Of a DNA stretch of 64,000 nucleotides, positions 46,734 through 55,346 are shown piece by piece (position 1 is the first letter of the stretch; each line of letters starts with the position of its first letter). This DNA comes from Croceicoccus sp. Ery15 (GTDB lineage: Bacteria > Pseudomonadota > Alphaproteobacteria > Sphingomonadales > Sphingomonadaceae): the NCBI RefSeq assembly GCF_020985305.1, contig NZ_CP087588.1, positions 434,001 to 498,000 of the forward strand, written 5' to 3'. The translations under genes were made by a program, and so were the position numbers. Under the pieces are notes generated by a model. It ran no database searches. It was given only the letters and a program-made list of their open reading frames with translations, and was not told the DNA's origin.

Positions 46734-47957
46734 TCAGTAACCCCCAACAAGATCCGCAAACCGGCCGGTCAAGCGGTCCAGTTCGATCTTGGCAATATGA
46801 TATTCGGTGAGTGCATCCACGAAGCGAATGCGAGCATCGTGCAGAGTGGTCTGCGCGGTGGAGACATCGAGGAAGGTGAAGCCGCCGCGATTATATCCGG
46901 CGCGCACTTCCTTCAGCGTCTGTTCCGCGCCGGGGACGACCTTGTCCCTGATTGCCTCGGCCTCGTGACGGGCTTCCTCCACCCGCTCTACCGCAAGGGC
47001 GAGGTCGCGGCGACGCTGGTAACGTTCAACCGCGAGATCGGCTTCCACCTGCCGCTGCTCGGCCGCTGCGCGCTCAATGTTGGCCCTGTTCAACGCGCGG
47101 TTGGCAAGAGGCAGCGAAACACCGGCCACCACCGCAACATCGCCGGTGCCGATATAACGAGGCCCTGCGAACACGGTGGGATCGGTGGAGCCGTTCGCCT
47201 CTTGAAGACGATAATTGGCATCGGCGCGCTGACGCTTAGCCTCGAACAGGGCGAGGTCGATAGAACTGAGGTCCGAACCGGCACCGACGGGGGAGGACAT
47301 GTCCAGAAACCCCTCCGACACGATCTCCGCATTTGCGGCATCCACTCCGCTCAGCAGGGCCAGACGCGCCCTTGCCGCATCCAGCGCGTGTTCCGCCAGT
47401 TCAAGATCGACTTCGGCCTCGGCCAATTCTGTCCTTGCGCGGGTTCCGGCAAACAGCGGATCGCGTGCCTCGTCAACGCGGCGCTGGACTTCCTTGCGCA
47501 GCGTTTCAGCAATCTCGACCCGGCTCTTCGCAAGTTCGATGTTCAGCGTGGCAGCCTGCGCCTCGACATAGAGTTCCTGCACGTCCTGTGCGAGGTCGAG
47601 CCGCCGGATCAGCGCCCCGGCCTGCGCGATCCCGATCTCGCCCTCGGCTAGCCGGATGCGCGCCTGACGTTTGCTGCCGCGTTCGAGCCGTTGGTGATAG
47701 GTCGCATCGACCTGGAACTGGTCGAATCCGGCGGTGCCGATATTCTCGACCGTACCCTCGATGGTGGGGGCAGGACCGGTATCAGCCGCATCGCGCGCGG
47801 CGTTCAAGCCGTCGATAGTCGCAGCCGTCGCCTCGCCCTGCGGCGAGCCGGCGATTGATGCGCGAATGGCCTCTTCAAGTGTCAACTCCTGAGCCTGAAC
47901 GGCACTGGTCGACAAAAACGTGACCGCCAGCAAAGCGGCACGCGTGATCGCGTTCAT
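46734..47957 (-). CDS. czcC: Outer-membrane efflux protein CzcC
   Basis: A 407-residue TolC-fold outer-membrane factor with a signal peptide (cleavage after AVQAQ, about residue 23) and two long coiled-coil repeats (about 130-210 and 300-390). The helical hairpin includes EKSRVEIAETL-like heptads, and the second repeat ends HIAKIELDRLTGRF. It forms the exit duct for the CzcBA pump and is the first gene of the czcCBA block. A His-rich protein gene precedes it by about 65 bp. Confidence 0.9.
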   Translation of the reverse strand: MNAITRAALLAVTFLSTSAVQAQELTLEEAIRASIAGSPQGEATAATIDGLNAARDAADTGPAPTIEGTVENIGTAGFDQFQVDATYHQRLERGSKRQARIRLAEGEIGIAQAGALIRRLDLAQDVQELYVEAQAATLNIELAKSRVEIAETLRKEVQRRVDEARDPLFAGTRARTELAEAEVDLELAEHALDAARARLALLSGVDAANAEIVSEGFLDMSSPVGAGSDLSSIDLALFEAKRQRADANYRLQEANGSTDPTVFAGPRYIGTGDVAVVAGVSLPLANRALNRANIERAAAEQRQVEADLAVERYQRRRDLALAVERVEEARHEAEAIRDKVVPGAEQTLKEVRAGYNRGGFTFLDVSTAQTTLHDARIRFVDALTEYHIAKIELDRLTGRFADLVGGY

Positions 47958-48023
47958 TATGGAAACTCCTGAACTTTCCGAAACAGACGCACCGGACAGA
48001 TTCCGGGCGTGAAGAAGGAAAGG

Positions 48024-48404
48024 TCAGGCTAAGGGTGGCTGGGTTAGCGGGGCCGAACTGGTGCCCATGAGGGGAGCGGTGGGCAAAGGCACGGGAAGGG
48101 TCCGTGCATATTCAACCGAAGCGAAGTGCGCTCCGGTTTCCGGCATACCCAGAACCGCGTGGCCGTGTGGTGCAGGATGGGAAGCTGGTTCTTCACTTTT
48201 TGCAGCGTCAGCCGCAGCCATCTGCGTGACCACTGGGTGGTCGGCTTCTGCAGTGGAATGGTCTGAAGCGGGCAGATGATGGCCCGCTTCGGAATGTTCA
48301 TGCCCATGCTCATGCGAATGGTCCACATGCGGCATCGCACCCGAAAATCCGCCGTGGGATACGAGCATCAAGACTGCAAGAAGAAGGCCAAGAGCAGTGC
48401 GCAT
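48024..48404 (-). CDS. Small His-rich exported protein
   Basis: A 126-residue protein with a signal peptide (MRTALGLLLAVLMLVSHGGFSGA) and a histidine-rich N-terminal part (HVDHSHEHGHEHSEAGHH), then a Pro-rich tail. It has no enzyme motif and is probably a periplasmic metal-binding or sensing protein. Short His-rich proteins often head czc-type operons. A 13-bp inverted repeat precedes it. Confidence 0.7.
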   Translation of the reverse strand: MRTALGLLLAVLMLVSHGGFSGAMPHVDHSHEHGHEHSEAGHHLPASDHSTAEADHPVVTQMAAADAAKSEEPASHPAPHGHAVLGMPETGAHFASVEYARTLPVPLPTAPLMGTSSAPLTQPPLA

Positions 48405-48437
48405 GAAGGTTAAGCTTATGACGCTTGTAAAATCGTT

Positions 48438-48500
48438 GCAACGCTGAACATTGCCTCAGCTCAATCAAATGTGATCAGAACGGACATTGTTCAGCGTTGC
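48438..48500. promoter_or_regulatory. 13-bp inverted repeat before the His-rich/czc operon
   Basis: GCAACGCTGAACA (48438-48450) and TGTTCAGCGTTGC (48488-48500) are exact inverted copies 37 bp apart. They lie between the zincin stop (48508) and the His-rich gene start (48404). They could be paired operator sites for a metal regulator or a long-loop terminator. Confidence 0.5.
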
Positions 48501-48507
48501 CAGATTC

Positions 48508-49509
48508 TTACCAGTCGGGGTCCATCTCGGAAACGCCGGGGAAGTGCACGACCTTTTCGCCATACAGCGGATCGTAGTAGTGCCCGCCTTCCTTATAGTC
48601 CGGGTTCCACTGCTTCCGACCCTGCTCGTCGAGGCGATAGACGAACGGCGACATCAGCAGCCGTTCAAGGTGCCAGCGACCTTCCTCGCCCGAAGGAATA
48701 TCCTCACCAGCGCCGTAAAGCATCAGCCCGCCTTCGGCGTAGATTTCGTGCGCCGGGTTAGTGGTTTTGTACTCGTGGCTGACGTTCATCACCTTGTGCC
48801 CGATCTCATGGGCGATCGTCCGACGCTTGCGGCTCGGCGTCGAGAGATTAGTGATGCTGATGATCCCCCGCAGACGCTCAGGAAGCGTGTCGTGATAGGA
48901 ATAGGTCGGGAAGGAAAGCCCGCCCGTCCGCACCATCTTGACCGTCCAGTTCCGGCCCTCGGCCACTTCCAGGAACGGAAAGATCACGTCCTGAAGCGCA
49001 ACGAGATAAACGGTGCGCGAATTGGCAACGTCAGGTTCGACAATGCTCTCGAACGCTGCTTTCGCCATATTCGTCATTTCCGAAGGGTGACGCTTCGAAG
49101 CCACGTAGGAATTGACGTATTCCGTGTCAGGAATGCGCGGAATCTCGTTCGATTGGATGGCGAGAAAACGTTCGTCAATCTCACCCGTTTTCACGAACAG
49201 CAGGTTCAGTTGCACACCTGTGGGAGCGTAAATCTCCTTGGCGGCCTGAAACGCCTCCATCATCGAGGGCAAGGTTACCTTCTCGAACCCCTCGTCGAAG
49301 TTCGAAGGAATATAGATGCCGATATCCACCGTCGGGCGACCCGCAACCAGGTCTGAATTGATGGCGGCAACATCCACGCCTTCAGCCATGCTCCACGAAA
49401 CTGGTGAAGTGGCTGCGCTCTCAGTCGTTTCAGCCGCCGCAGGGCTGGCCCCCGCGCCGCAAAGCGCGAGAGCCAGGAGGGCGGCGGAACAGATCGTTCT
49501 GCCTTTCAT
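48508..49509 (-). CDS. Exported zincin-like metalloprotein
   Basis: A 333-residue exported protein. The signal peptide is SAALLALALCGAGASPAAA; the zinc-binding HExxH is RRTIAHEIGHKVMNVSHEY at about residue 232. The rest does not match a peptidase family I know. The third ligand could be the downstream Glu or His in PAHEIYAEGGLMLYG. It may be a peptidase or a metal-handling protein derived from one. Translation would follow the cupin gene (18 nt gap) in the same minus-strand run. Confidence 0.65.
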   Translation of the reverse strand: MKGRTICSAALLALALCGAGASPAAAETTESAATSPVSWSMAEGVDVAAINSDLVAGRPTVDIGIYIPSNFDEGFEKVTLPSMMEAFQAAKEIYAPTGVQLNLLFVKTGEIDERFLAIQSNEIPRIPDTEYVNSYVASKRHPSEMTNMAKAAFESIVEPDVANSRTVYLVALQDVIFPFLEVAEGRNWTVKMVRTGGLSFPTYSYHDTLPERLRGIISITNLSTPSRKRRTIAHEIGHKVMNVSHEYKTTNPAHEIYAEGGLMLYGAGEDIPSGEEGRWHLERLLMSPFVYRLDEQGRKQWNPDYKEGGHYYDPLYGEKVVHFPGVSEMDPDW

Positions 49510-49527
49510 GATCCTCGATCCCCCCGA

Positions 49528-50244
49528 TCAGTCGATTTGTGCGAGGACGGAGTCGAACTCGGGGTTCACGCTGCGCGCGAACTTGATCGCGGGGTGATCT
49601 TCTTCGAGCACATCGTAGTAATAGGCACCGCCCTTCTGGCGGTCGGCTTCGACCGTCTGCTGCATGTCCTTGATGCCTTCGTTGAAGACCTTGTAGTCGG
49701 TGGAATCACCCTTCGGCTTCACGATAAGCAACAGAGCCGGCTCGTTGAACGGTGCTTCCCATCCGGTGGGCATGCCGTCGCCGAAACGGAACAGCGAACC
49801 CGCTTCCATCACCTGGCGCTTGCCTTCGCTGGCCAGAACCCACTTGCCGCGAACGGTATAGACGATGCTGCCGATGGGGTGGGGATGCTCAGCAAGGAAC
49901 ATGCCGGGCTGAAGTTCGATAAAGAACGCACGCGTTTCTTCAGCGAACAGCAGCGGACCGAACAGGCCCTCGTGGGTCATGACCGTAGCCGGCGACTTTA
50001 CGGCCGCCTCAAGGCTGGGGATGACTTCAACATTGGTTGCCAGCTGAAGATATTCGGGCGAGATATCGGTGGCAGCGACGAGTTCCGCGTCCTTGATATC
50101 GCCTTCGGCAACGGCGTCGACATCATGCGTGTGACCGCCTTCGCCGTGGGTGTGGCCTGCCTCTTCGGTCGGAGCTTCTTCAGCGGTGTTGCAGGCCGCA
50201 AGCGGAATGGTCGCGCCAAGCAGAAGTAGTGCAGCAAGTCTCAT
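49528..50244 (-). CDS. Cupin-domain lipoprotein with His-rich N-terminus
   Basis: A 238-residue protein with a lipoprotein signal (LLLLGATIPLAACN, lipobox Cys near 18) and a metal-binding-looking GHTHGEGGHTHD. It also has a single cupin fold (about 90-180: LQPGMFLAEHPHPIGSIVYT, AGSLFRFGDGMPTGWEAP). Function is unknown. It may bind a metal complex in the periplasm for the TonB receptor/PepSY system upstream. ATG 50244 is the start; the preceding TTG is not needed. Confidence 0.68.
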   Translation of the reverse strand: MRLAALLLLGATIPLAACNTAEEAPTEEAGHTHGEGGHTHDVDAVAEGDIKDAELVAATDISPEYLQLATNVEVIPSLEAAVKSPATVMTHEGLFGPLLFAEETRAFFIELQPGMFLAEHPHPIGSIVYTVRGKWVLASEGKRQVMEAGSLFRFGDGMPTGWEAPFNEPALLLIVKPKGDSTDYKVFNEGIKDMQQTVEADRQKGGAYYYDVLEEDHPAIKFARSVNPEFDSVLAQID

Positions 50245-50304
50245 CAATCGAACCCTCCATATCGGATTTTTGAAATTGCAGATGATCGCCGGGGCAGCTG
50301 GGGC

Positions 50305-51042
50305 TTAACCGGCGGAGGTCAGAGGTGGCTTGGACTTCTTCGGACTCGATCGCTTGAGCCATTTGAAATCGCGACGGGTGAATGATTTGAACAAGAGGTA
50401 AAAACCGGTGCCGGACAGAAACAGGACGCCAAAGGCCACCGCGATGATCAGCGGGTGGTTGAAACTGGTCCTGTTCACGTAATCCATGTTGTGGAGCATC
50501 CAGAAGAAGTCCCACAGCCGCCAGCCATCTCCGCGGGCCACAAGAAACTGGCCGGTGTCCGCAGCGAAATAGGCGCTGGTGTTTTCGGTGTCGGCGAAAT
50601 CGACGCGCCACATGGGGCCATCGAACTCGCGTGCCTCAAGATTGGGGGCATCGAGCAGGGATACCGACCGGACCTTAGCCCCGTGGATCAGTCTGGCGCG
50701 CTGCCGGATAAGTGCTTCGTCGACTATGATTGCATCGCCGGTGCTTCCGTCGATCAGACGGACAAGGCCGCTCTCGACAATCTCATAAATCGGACGTCCA
50801 TCCGACATGTGCAGCCGAATGGATTGGACCGATTTCCCCAAATCCAGTTGATCAGGGGGCAGCAATCCTTGGGCGGCGATGGCGTGGTAGAAAACCGGCG
50901 GCTGCGCGCGGACATCTTCCATATCGATGAACGCCATCATCGCGCCGCTCAGCGACCAAAGAAGGAATTGGATGCCCAACACCAAACCCACCCATTTGTG
51001 GATGCGCCGGAAGAACAGGGGCGTGAACCTTATACGCTTCAT
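50305..51042 (-). CDS. PepSY-domain membrane protein B
   Basis: A 245-residue short PepSY protein. It has an N-terminal RRIHKWVGLVLGIQFLLWSL (membrane helix 1, with conserved His), a periplasmic PepSY region, and the motif DFFWMLHNMDY before a second helix (HPLIIAVAFGVLFLSGTGFY). It resembles one half of PiuB/FoxB-type ferrisiderophore reductases that use two haem b. Two such short genes in tandem may form one reductase. Its ATG overlaps the stop of the upstream PepSY gene by 4 nt. Confidence 0.78.
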   Translation of the reverse strand: MKRIRFTPLFFRRIHKWVGLVLGIQFLLWSLSGAMMAFIDMEDVRAQPPVFYHAIAAQGLLPPDQLDLGKSVQSIRLHMSDGRPIYEIVESGLVRLIDGSTGDAIIVDEALIRQRARLIHGAKVRSVSLLDAPNLEAREFDGPMWRVDFADTENTSAYFAADTGQFLVARGDGWRLWDFFWMLHNMDYVNRTSFNHPLIIAVAFGVLFLSGTGFYLLFKSFTRRDFKWLKRSSPKKSKPPLTSAG

Positions 51043-51752
51043 GCGCTTTTCTTCTTTTTTTTGCGGCGGCGGGGGAAGGCCCAGATCAGCAGCCATGCGC
51101 CGCTGGCCGCCATAGCAGTCGCGAGCCACGTGCTGGTGCGCAGCAGTAGATTGTTCACATCGCTGCGGTCGTCATAATCCATGATGTGCAGCATCCAGGC
51201 GAAGTCGAAGATGCGCCAGAGCGAGTGGCGACGTGAAATAAGCTCGCCGGATTCGGGGGAAATATAGAGGGTGGGGCTGTCCCACCGATCGAAACTGACC
51301 TGCCAGTACGGCGGCTCGCGACCTTGCATTTCGATTGGAGCCTCGGTCAGCAAGTCGACGGATTTCACGTCATCATTGGAAGTGTACAGGCTGCGCGCAA
51401 TGGCTTCCGCCTGTTTCGCATCGATTTGCTTCAGCCGCTCTCCGCTTGCTGCGTCGAACAGTTGAGTGCCCTCGGAATCTGTCACGCGCCAGACTGGGCG
51501 ATCTAAAAGGGTTGTACTGCGAATGTCGGTCGCACCCGGCACAGCCGCAAGGACCGTGCCGGGTGCAACTACAGATGAAATGTCCAGAGTAGGTCGCTCA
51601 ACCGTCTTGACGAGGTGATCGCCATGAATCCGGTCGATATGGACGACGACCATGTAGAAACCGGTCGCCGTCCACAACACCACCTGCAGGCCAATGACCA
51701 GCGCCAGCCACTTATGCAGGCGACGGACAAATAGTGGCCAACGGATCTTCAT
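51039..51752 (-). CDS. PepSY-domain membrane protein A
   Basis: A 237-residue protein paralogous to the next gene. It has RRLHKWLALVIGLQVVLWTA, a periplasmic domain, FAWMLHIMDYDDRSD, a second helix (TWLATAMAASGAWLLIWAF), and a Lys-rich C-terminus. The start is ATG 51752 (GGAAAG upstream), not the TTG at 51764. It lies 27 nt after the TonB receptor 3 stop. Receptor plus reductase-like pair suggests import of a metal chelate with reductive release. Confidence 0.78.
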   Translation of the reverse strand: MKIRWPLFVRRLHKWLALVIGLQVVLWTATGFYMVVVHIDRIHGDHLVKTVERPTLDISSVVAPGTVLAAVPGATDIRSTTLLDRPVWRVTDSEGTQLFDAASGERLKQIDAKQAEAIARSLYTSNDDVKSVDLLTEAPIEMQGREPPYWQVSFDRWDSPTLYISPESGELISRRHSLWRIFDFAWMLHIMDYDDRSDVNNLLLRTSTWLATAMAASGAWLLIWAFPRRRKKKKKSA

Positions 51753-51779
51753 TATGCTTTCCAATCAGAATCAGACCGA

Positions 51780-54467
51780 TCAGAAACCGGTGCGAACGCC
51801 AAAGTAGAACCTCCGGCCCATCAGGTCGTAGGTCATCGTGTCGGTATTCGCGTCCGTGTAGCTTTGGATATAGGGAGCCTTACGGTCGAAGATGTTGTCG
51901 ACGCCGATGGAGAACCGGGTTGTGTCATTTACTTCGAAGGCGACCTGCGCATTGTGATAGAACACGTCAGGGGTCTCATAACCGATGTCACCCGGATCGG
52001 CATTAAAGTCGGTTGCCGAGCCGATCCACTGGGTGGACCATGTACCGATCACCGGACCATTCGCCACAGTCAACACGCCATAGCCGCGCCAATCCGGATA
52101 GCCGCCATTGCCGCCGCCGATATAGCCGTCGAAGTTGATCGGATCGCCGCCTTCGAACGGATAGACGACATATTCGTTGAGCCATGTCACATTGAGGTTA
52201 AGCGAGACCTGGAAATCACCGATCGAGCGATCATAGATCATGCCCAGATCAAGCCCGCTCATCTTCTCAAGACCCGCGTTGACCGACTGCGCCTGCAGGT
52301 AGGTGACCTCGCCAGTCAGCGAACTGCGCGTGAAATCGTCGCAGAACTGACTGCTGAGGTTTTCGCTCGCATAGCAGACAGCCAGCTTGGTCGATCCAGG
52401 GATCGTCCGGATAGCGTCCTCGATGTCGATGTCGAACCAGTCCGCCGTCAGCGTCAGGCCCGGAACGATACCACGAGGCTGGAACACTGCTCCCAACGTC
52501 CAGGTGGTTGAGCTTTCGGGCTGCAGATCGGGGTTCCCGCCAGTGGTCGTAAGCACGGTGTTGCCGAGTTGGACATATCCGGCGGGAACGCCCGATGCCT
52601 GACAATTGGCGATCAGCGTTGTGTTCCCACTTGTGCTGTAACCGCTACACGGATCGGTGGTCGTCAGATTACCTTCCGAAACCCCGCTGAACAGTTCAGG
52701 GACGTTGGGAACGCGGAAGCCGGTGCCATAGGTTGCACGCAGTCGCAGGCCACCGGTGATTTCCCAATCCGCACCCAGCTTGTAGTTCCAGTCGGTGCCG
52801 AACAGGTCGTAATCCGACAGACGCAGCGCGCCGTCGATTGTGAAGGCCTCTGCGAAGGGCGCGTCGGCGAACACGGGGATCGATACCTCGGCGTAGGCCT
52901 CCTTCGCGCTGATCGAGCCTGAAATCGGATCCTGCTGGTTGGTGTTGGCAATGCCTGCCACCGTTAGCGGATCGGGATTACGCCAGCCTTTTTCCTTGCG
53001 ATAGGTAACGCCCGACGCGAAGCCGACCGGGCCTGCGGGAAGCTGGAAGAGTTCGCCAGTGACGTCTGCAGTCACCGAGAACAGCTCGTTTCCGCCGGTT
53101 CCAACCGAGGTGAAGAGCAGATAGTCGAGAACGTCAGGCGTCAAGTCGCCATAGCCGAGGATGTCCGCGCAAGGGATACCGCCGGTGCCGCAAGTGGACG
53201 GGTCGAGAGCGAGGCCAACGTTTTCAAGATTGGCGACATTGGTCTGCCCATCTTTCGCGGTATTGCGACCCCAAGTTGCGGCAACTTCCCAACTCCACTT
53301 GCTGGACAAGTCGCCACGGAAACCGCCCGTACCCTGATAGGTCTTCGTATCCTGGAAGAATTCGCGCGGTCCAGCTTCGGCCAGACGACGCTGAACCAAC
53401 AGGATGTCTTCGCCAGTGGGGTTGATGGGATTGTCCGCCGCAATCGCGATATTGCGAAGCGTGCCGGGTGTTGCGATCTGATTTGTGTCGCGCTTGGTAT
53501 AGAGGAATTCACCGAATACCTGAATGGAGTCGGTCAATTCCCAGTCGGCAAATGCCGCGATGCTGTAGCGTTCGATCGGATTGACAGCATTGAGCGCGGG
53601 ATTGCCATTATAGTTGTGCTTTGCCGCGCTGTACGGCTCGTAAAAATCGCCGTCGCCGCCGAGTTCCTGGTTGAAGTTGATCTGTGTGCCATCCGGCAAG
53701 GCCGCACGCCCCCCGATCGTGGCTGCGCTATTGCGGCAGACCAGCTGCCCATTCGATTCCGAAAGGCCGCAGGGCGCACGGGTCGCCATGTTGATCGGGT
53801 CAGTGTTCTGGTAGCTGGCCGCCACCATGATGCCGCCACGCTCGCCGCGCAGGCCGCCCATGAAGTCGAGCGTGAGATCGCCGCCATCACCTTCATCGGT
53901 AATACCATATCGTCCACCCGCGGTAATACCCTCGAAATCCGTCCGCGTGATCAGGTTGACCACGCCAGCCACGGCATCCGCGCCATAAACGGCCGACGCG
54001 CCGTCTTTCAGTACTTCGGTGCGGGCTAGCATGTTGACGGGGATCATGTTGAGATCGGGCGATGAGTTGGCGCCGGTGCCGCCAGCGACAAGCCGGCGGC
54101 CGTTCAGCAGCACCAGCGTACGCTTGATGCCAAGGCCGCGCAGGTTGACCTGCGAAGTACCCCAGCCGTTGCCCGTCCAATAAGCGGCAGTCTGGTTGCC
54201 TGCCTGACCGGCATTGGAGGGAAGGCGTTGCAGCAGCGTCTCGACATTGACGATGCCGGTATTCTCGATTTCCTCGGCCGTTACGACGGTTGTGGGACCG
54301 ACGCCTTCGACATCGGCGCGGCGAATTCGCGAGCCGGTGACGATAATCTGACCAGTTTCTTCGGTCGAGGCCACTTCAGTCTCAGCATTGCCATCCTGCG
54401 CCTGAGCAGGTGCAGCAACCGCTGCTGCAAGCGCGCTACCAGTGAGCAGGATAGTCTTGAAATGCAT
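51780..54467 (-). CDS. TonB-dependent outer-membrane receptor 3
   Basis: An 895-residue TonB-dependent receptor. It has a signal peptide (LLTGSALAAAVAAPAQAQ), a plug with GQIIVTGSRIRRADVEGVGP and VNLRGLGIKRTLVLLNGRR followed by TEVLKDGASAVYGADAVAGV, and a barrel ending YFGVRTGF. This GSRIRR-type subfamily often imports peptides or metal-peptide/chelate ligands in alphaproteobacteria. The ATG at 54467 has GGGAGG 7 nt upstream; the longer frame to 54596 includes the promoter and is rejected. A HutC-type palindrome at 54539-54550 lies in the promoter, suggesting histidine-linked control. Confidence 0.92.
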   Translation of the reverse strand: MHFKTILLTGSALAAAVAAPAQAQDGNAETEVASTEETGQIIVTGSRIRRADVEGVGPTTVVTAEEIENTGIVNVETLLQRLPSNAGQAGNQTAAYWTGNGWGTSQVNLRGLGIKRTLVLLNGRRLVAGGTGANSSPDLNMIPVNMLARTEVLKDGASAVYGADAVAGVVNLITRTDFEGITAGGRYGITDEGDGGDLTLDFMGGLRGERGGIMVAASYQNTDPINMATRAPCGLSESNGQLVCRNSAATIGGRAALPDGTQINFNQELGGDGDFYEPYSAAKHNYNGNPALNAVNPIERYSIAAFADWELTDSIQVFGEFLYTKRDTNQIATPGTLRNIAIAADNPINPTGEDILLVQRRLAEAGPREFFQDTKTYQGTGGFRGDLSSKWSWEVAATWGRNTAKDGQTNVANLENVGLALDPSTCGTGGIPCADILGYGDLTPDVLDYLLFTSVGTGGNELFSVTADVTGELFQLPAGPVGFASGVTYRKEKGWRNPDPLTVAGIANTNQQDPISGSISAKEAYAEVSIPVFADAPFAEAFTIDGALRLSDYDLFGTDWNYKLGADWEITGGLRLRATYGTGFRVPNVPELFSGVSEGNLTTTDPCSGYSTSGNTTLIANCQASGVPAGYVQLGNTVLTTTGGNPDLQPESSTTWTLGAVFQPRGIVPGLTLTADWFDIDIEDAIRTIPGSTKLAVCYASENLSSQFCDDFTRSSLTGEVTYLQAQSVNAGLEKMSGLDLGMIYDRSIGDFQVSLNLNVTWLNEYVVYPFEGGDPINFDGYIGGGNGGYPDWRGYGVLTVANGPVIGTWSTQWIGSATDFNADPGDIGYETPDVFYHNAQVAFEVNDTTRFSIGVDNIFDRKAPYIQSYTDANTDTMTYDLMGRRFYFGVRTGF

Positions 54468-54538
54468 GTGGTTGCCTCCCTTGGCCTGAATTCCGGCCGT
54501 AATGAAACAGTCACATGAGAGGCGGTCAACCGTTTTTT

Positions 54539-54550
54539 TTGTATATACAA
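54539..54550. promoter_or_regulatory. HutC-type operator upstream of TonB receptor 3
   Basis: TTGTATATACAA is a perfect 12-bp palindrome matching the TGTATATACA-like sites bound by HutC/GntR repressors. It lies 72 bp upstream of receptor 3 and about 100 bp beyond the hutC stop. Confidence 0.6.
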
Positions 54551-54653
54551 CATTTTCTCGCCATATTGTTGTTTTGAAAGGGGCTTGAGGACACATTCCA
54601 GCATATCTGGCGAGAGCGGCGCGGAAAAAAATTATAAATGTGTAATATTATTG

Positions 54654-55346
54654 CTAGTTAGCGCCAAAGCGAGCAACCAGGCTGTACGAATCGCCGAGGA
54701 ACAATTGCCGCACTGCGGTAATGTGCTCACCCGCTCGCCATGTGCGTCGAATGACGCATAGGCATGGCGTGTTTTCCGGCACTTTCAGATATTGCGCTGC
54801 GCTATCGACCGCACCGGTCGCTGTTATGTGCGTTTCCGCTTCGGTCCATGGCACGTGCCGCAGCAACCATGTGCCGGGTCCTTCAGGATCAAATACCGCA
54901 TCGTCGATTTCCGGCACGGCGGTTAGACTGACTGCGCGACTTTCATGAGCGAACGGCTTGCCGTCTGCAAGGTGCACGCCCACGGTCCAGAGAACGTCGC
55001 CTTCGATTTCCAGTGATGCTTCGACTTTGGCTGCATCGCAAATTTCCCGATGGAGCAAGCGATAGCGATATGTCTGGCCACGCTCGCGCACTTCATTGGC
55101 GAGATCGGGAATGTCCAGAACCATGGCGTGAGCACTGGGGACAGCGACAAAGGTGCCTGCCTTGCGGCGACGCTGTACCAGGCCTGCGGCTGCCAGCGCG
55201 GAAATCGCCTTGTTCACCGTCATCCGCGAACATTCGTATTGCTCCATGAGATCATGCTCGATGGGCAGCCTGTCGCCCGGCTGCAATTCTCCTTCGAGAA
55301 TACGGCTCTCGATATCGCTTCGGATACGTTCGTGGAGCGACGTCAT
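54654..55346 (-). CDS. hutC: HutC, histidine utilisation repressor (GntR family)
   Basis: A 230-residue GntR-HutC regulator. The winged helix (about 1-70) includes RLPIEHDLMEQYECSRMTVN and QRRRKAGTFVA. The UTRA effector domain (about 90-225) ends FLGDSYSLVARFGAN. It represses hut genes until urocanate binds. The ATG at 55346 overlaps the hutF stop by 4 nt. A frame extending to 55442 falls within hutF and is not used. Confidence 0.93.
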   Translation of the reverse strand: MTSLHERIRSDIESRILEGELQPGDRLPIEHDLMEQYECSRMTVNKAISALAAAGLVQRRRKAGTFVAVPSAHAMVLDIPDLANEVRERGQTYRYRLLHREICDAAKVEASLEIEGDVLWTVGVHLADGKPFAHESRAVSLTAVPEIDDAVFDPEGPGTWLLRHVPWTEAETHITATGAVDSAAQYLKVPENTPCLCVIRRTWRAGEHITAVRQLFLGDSYSLVARFGAN

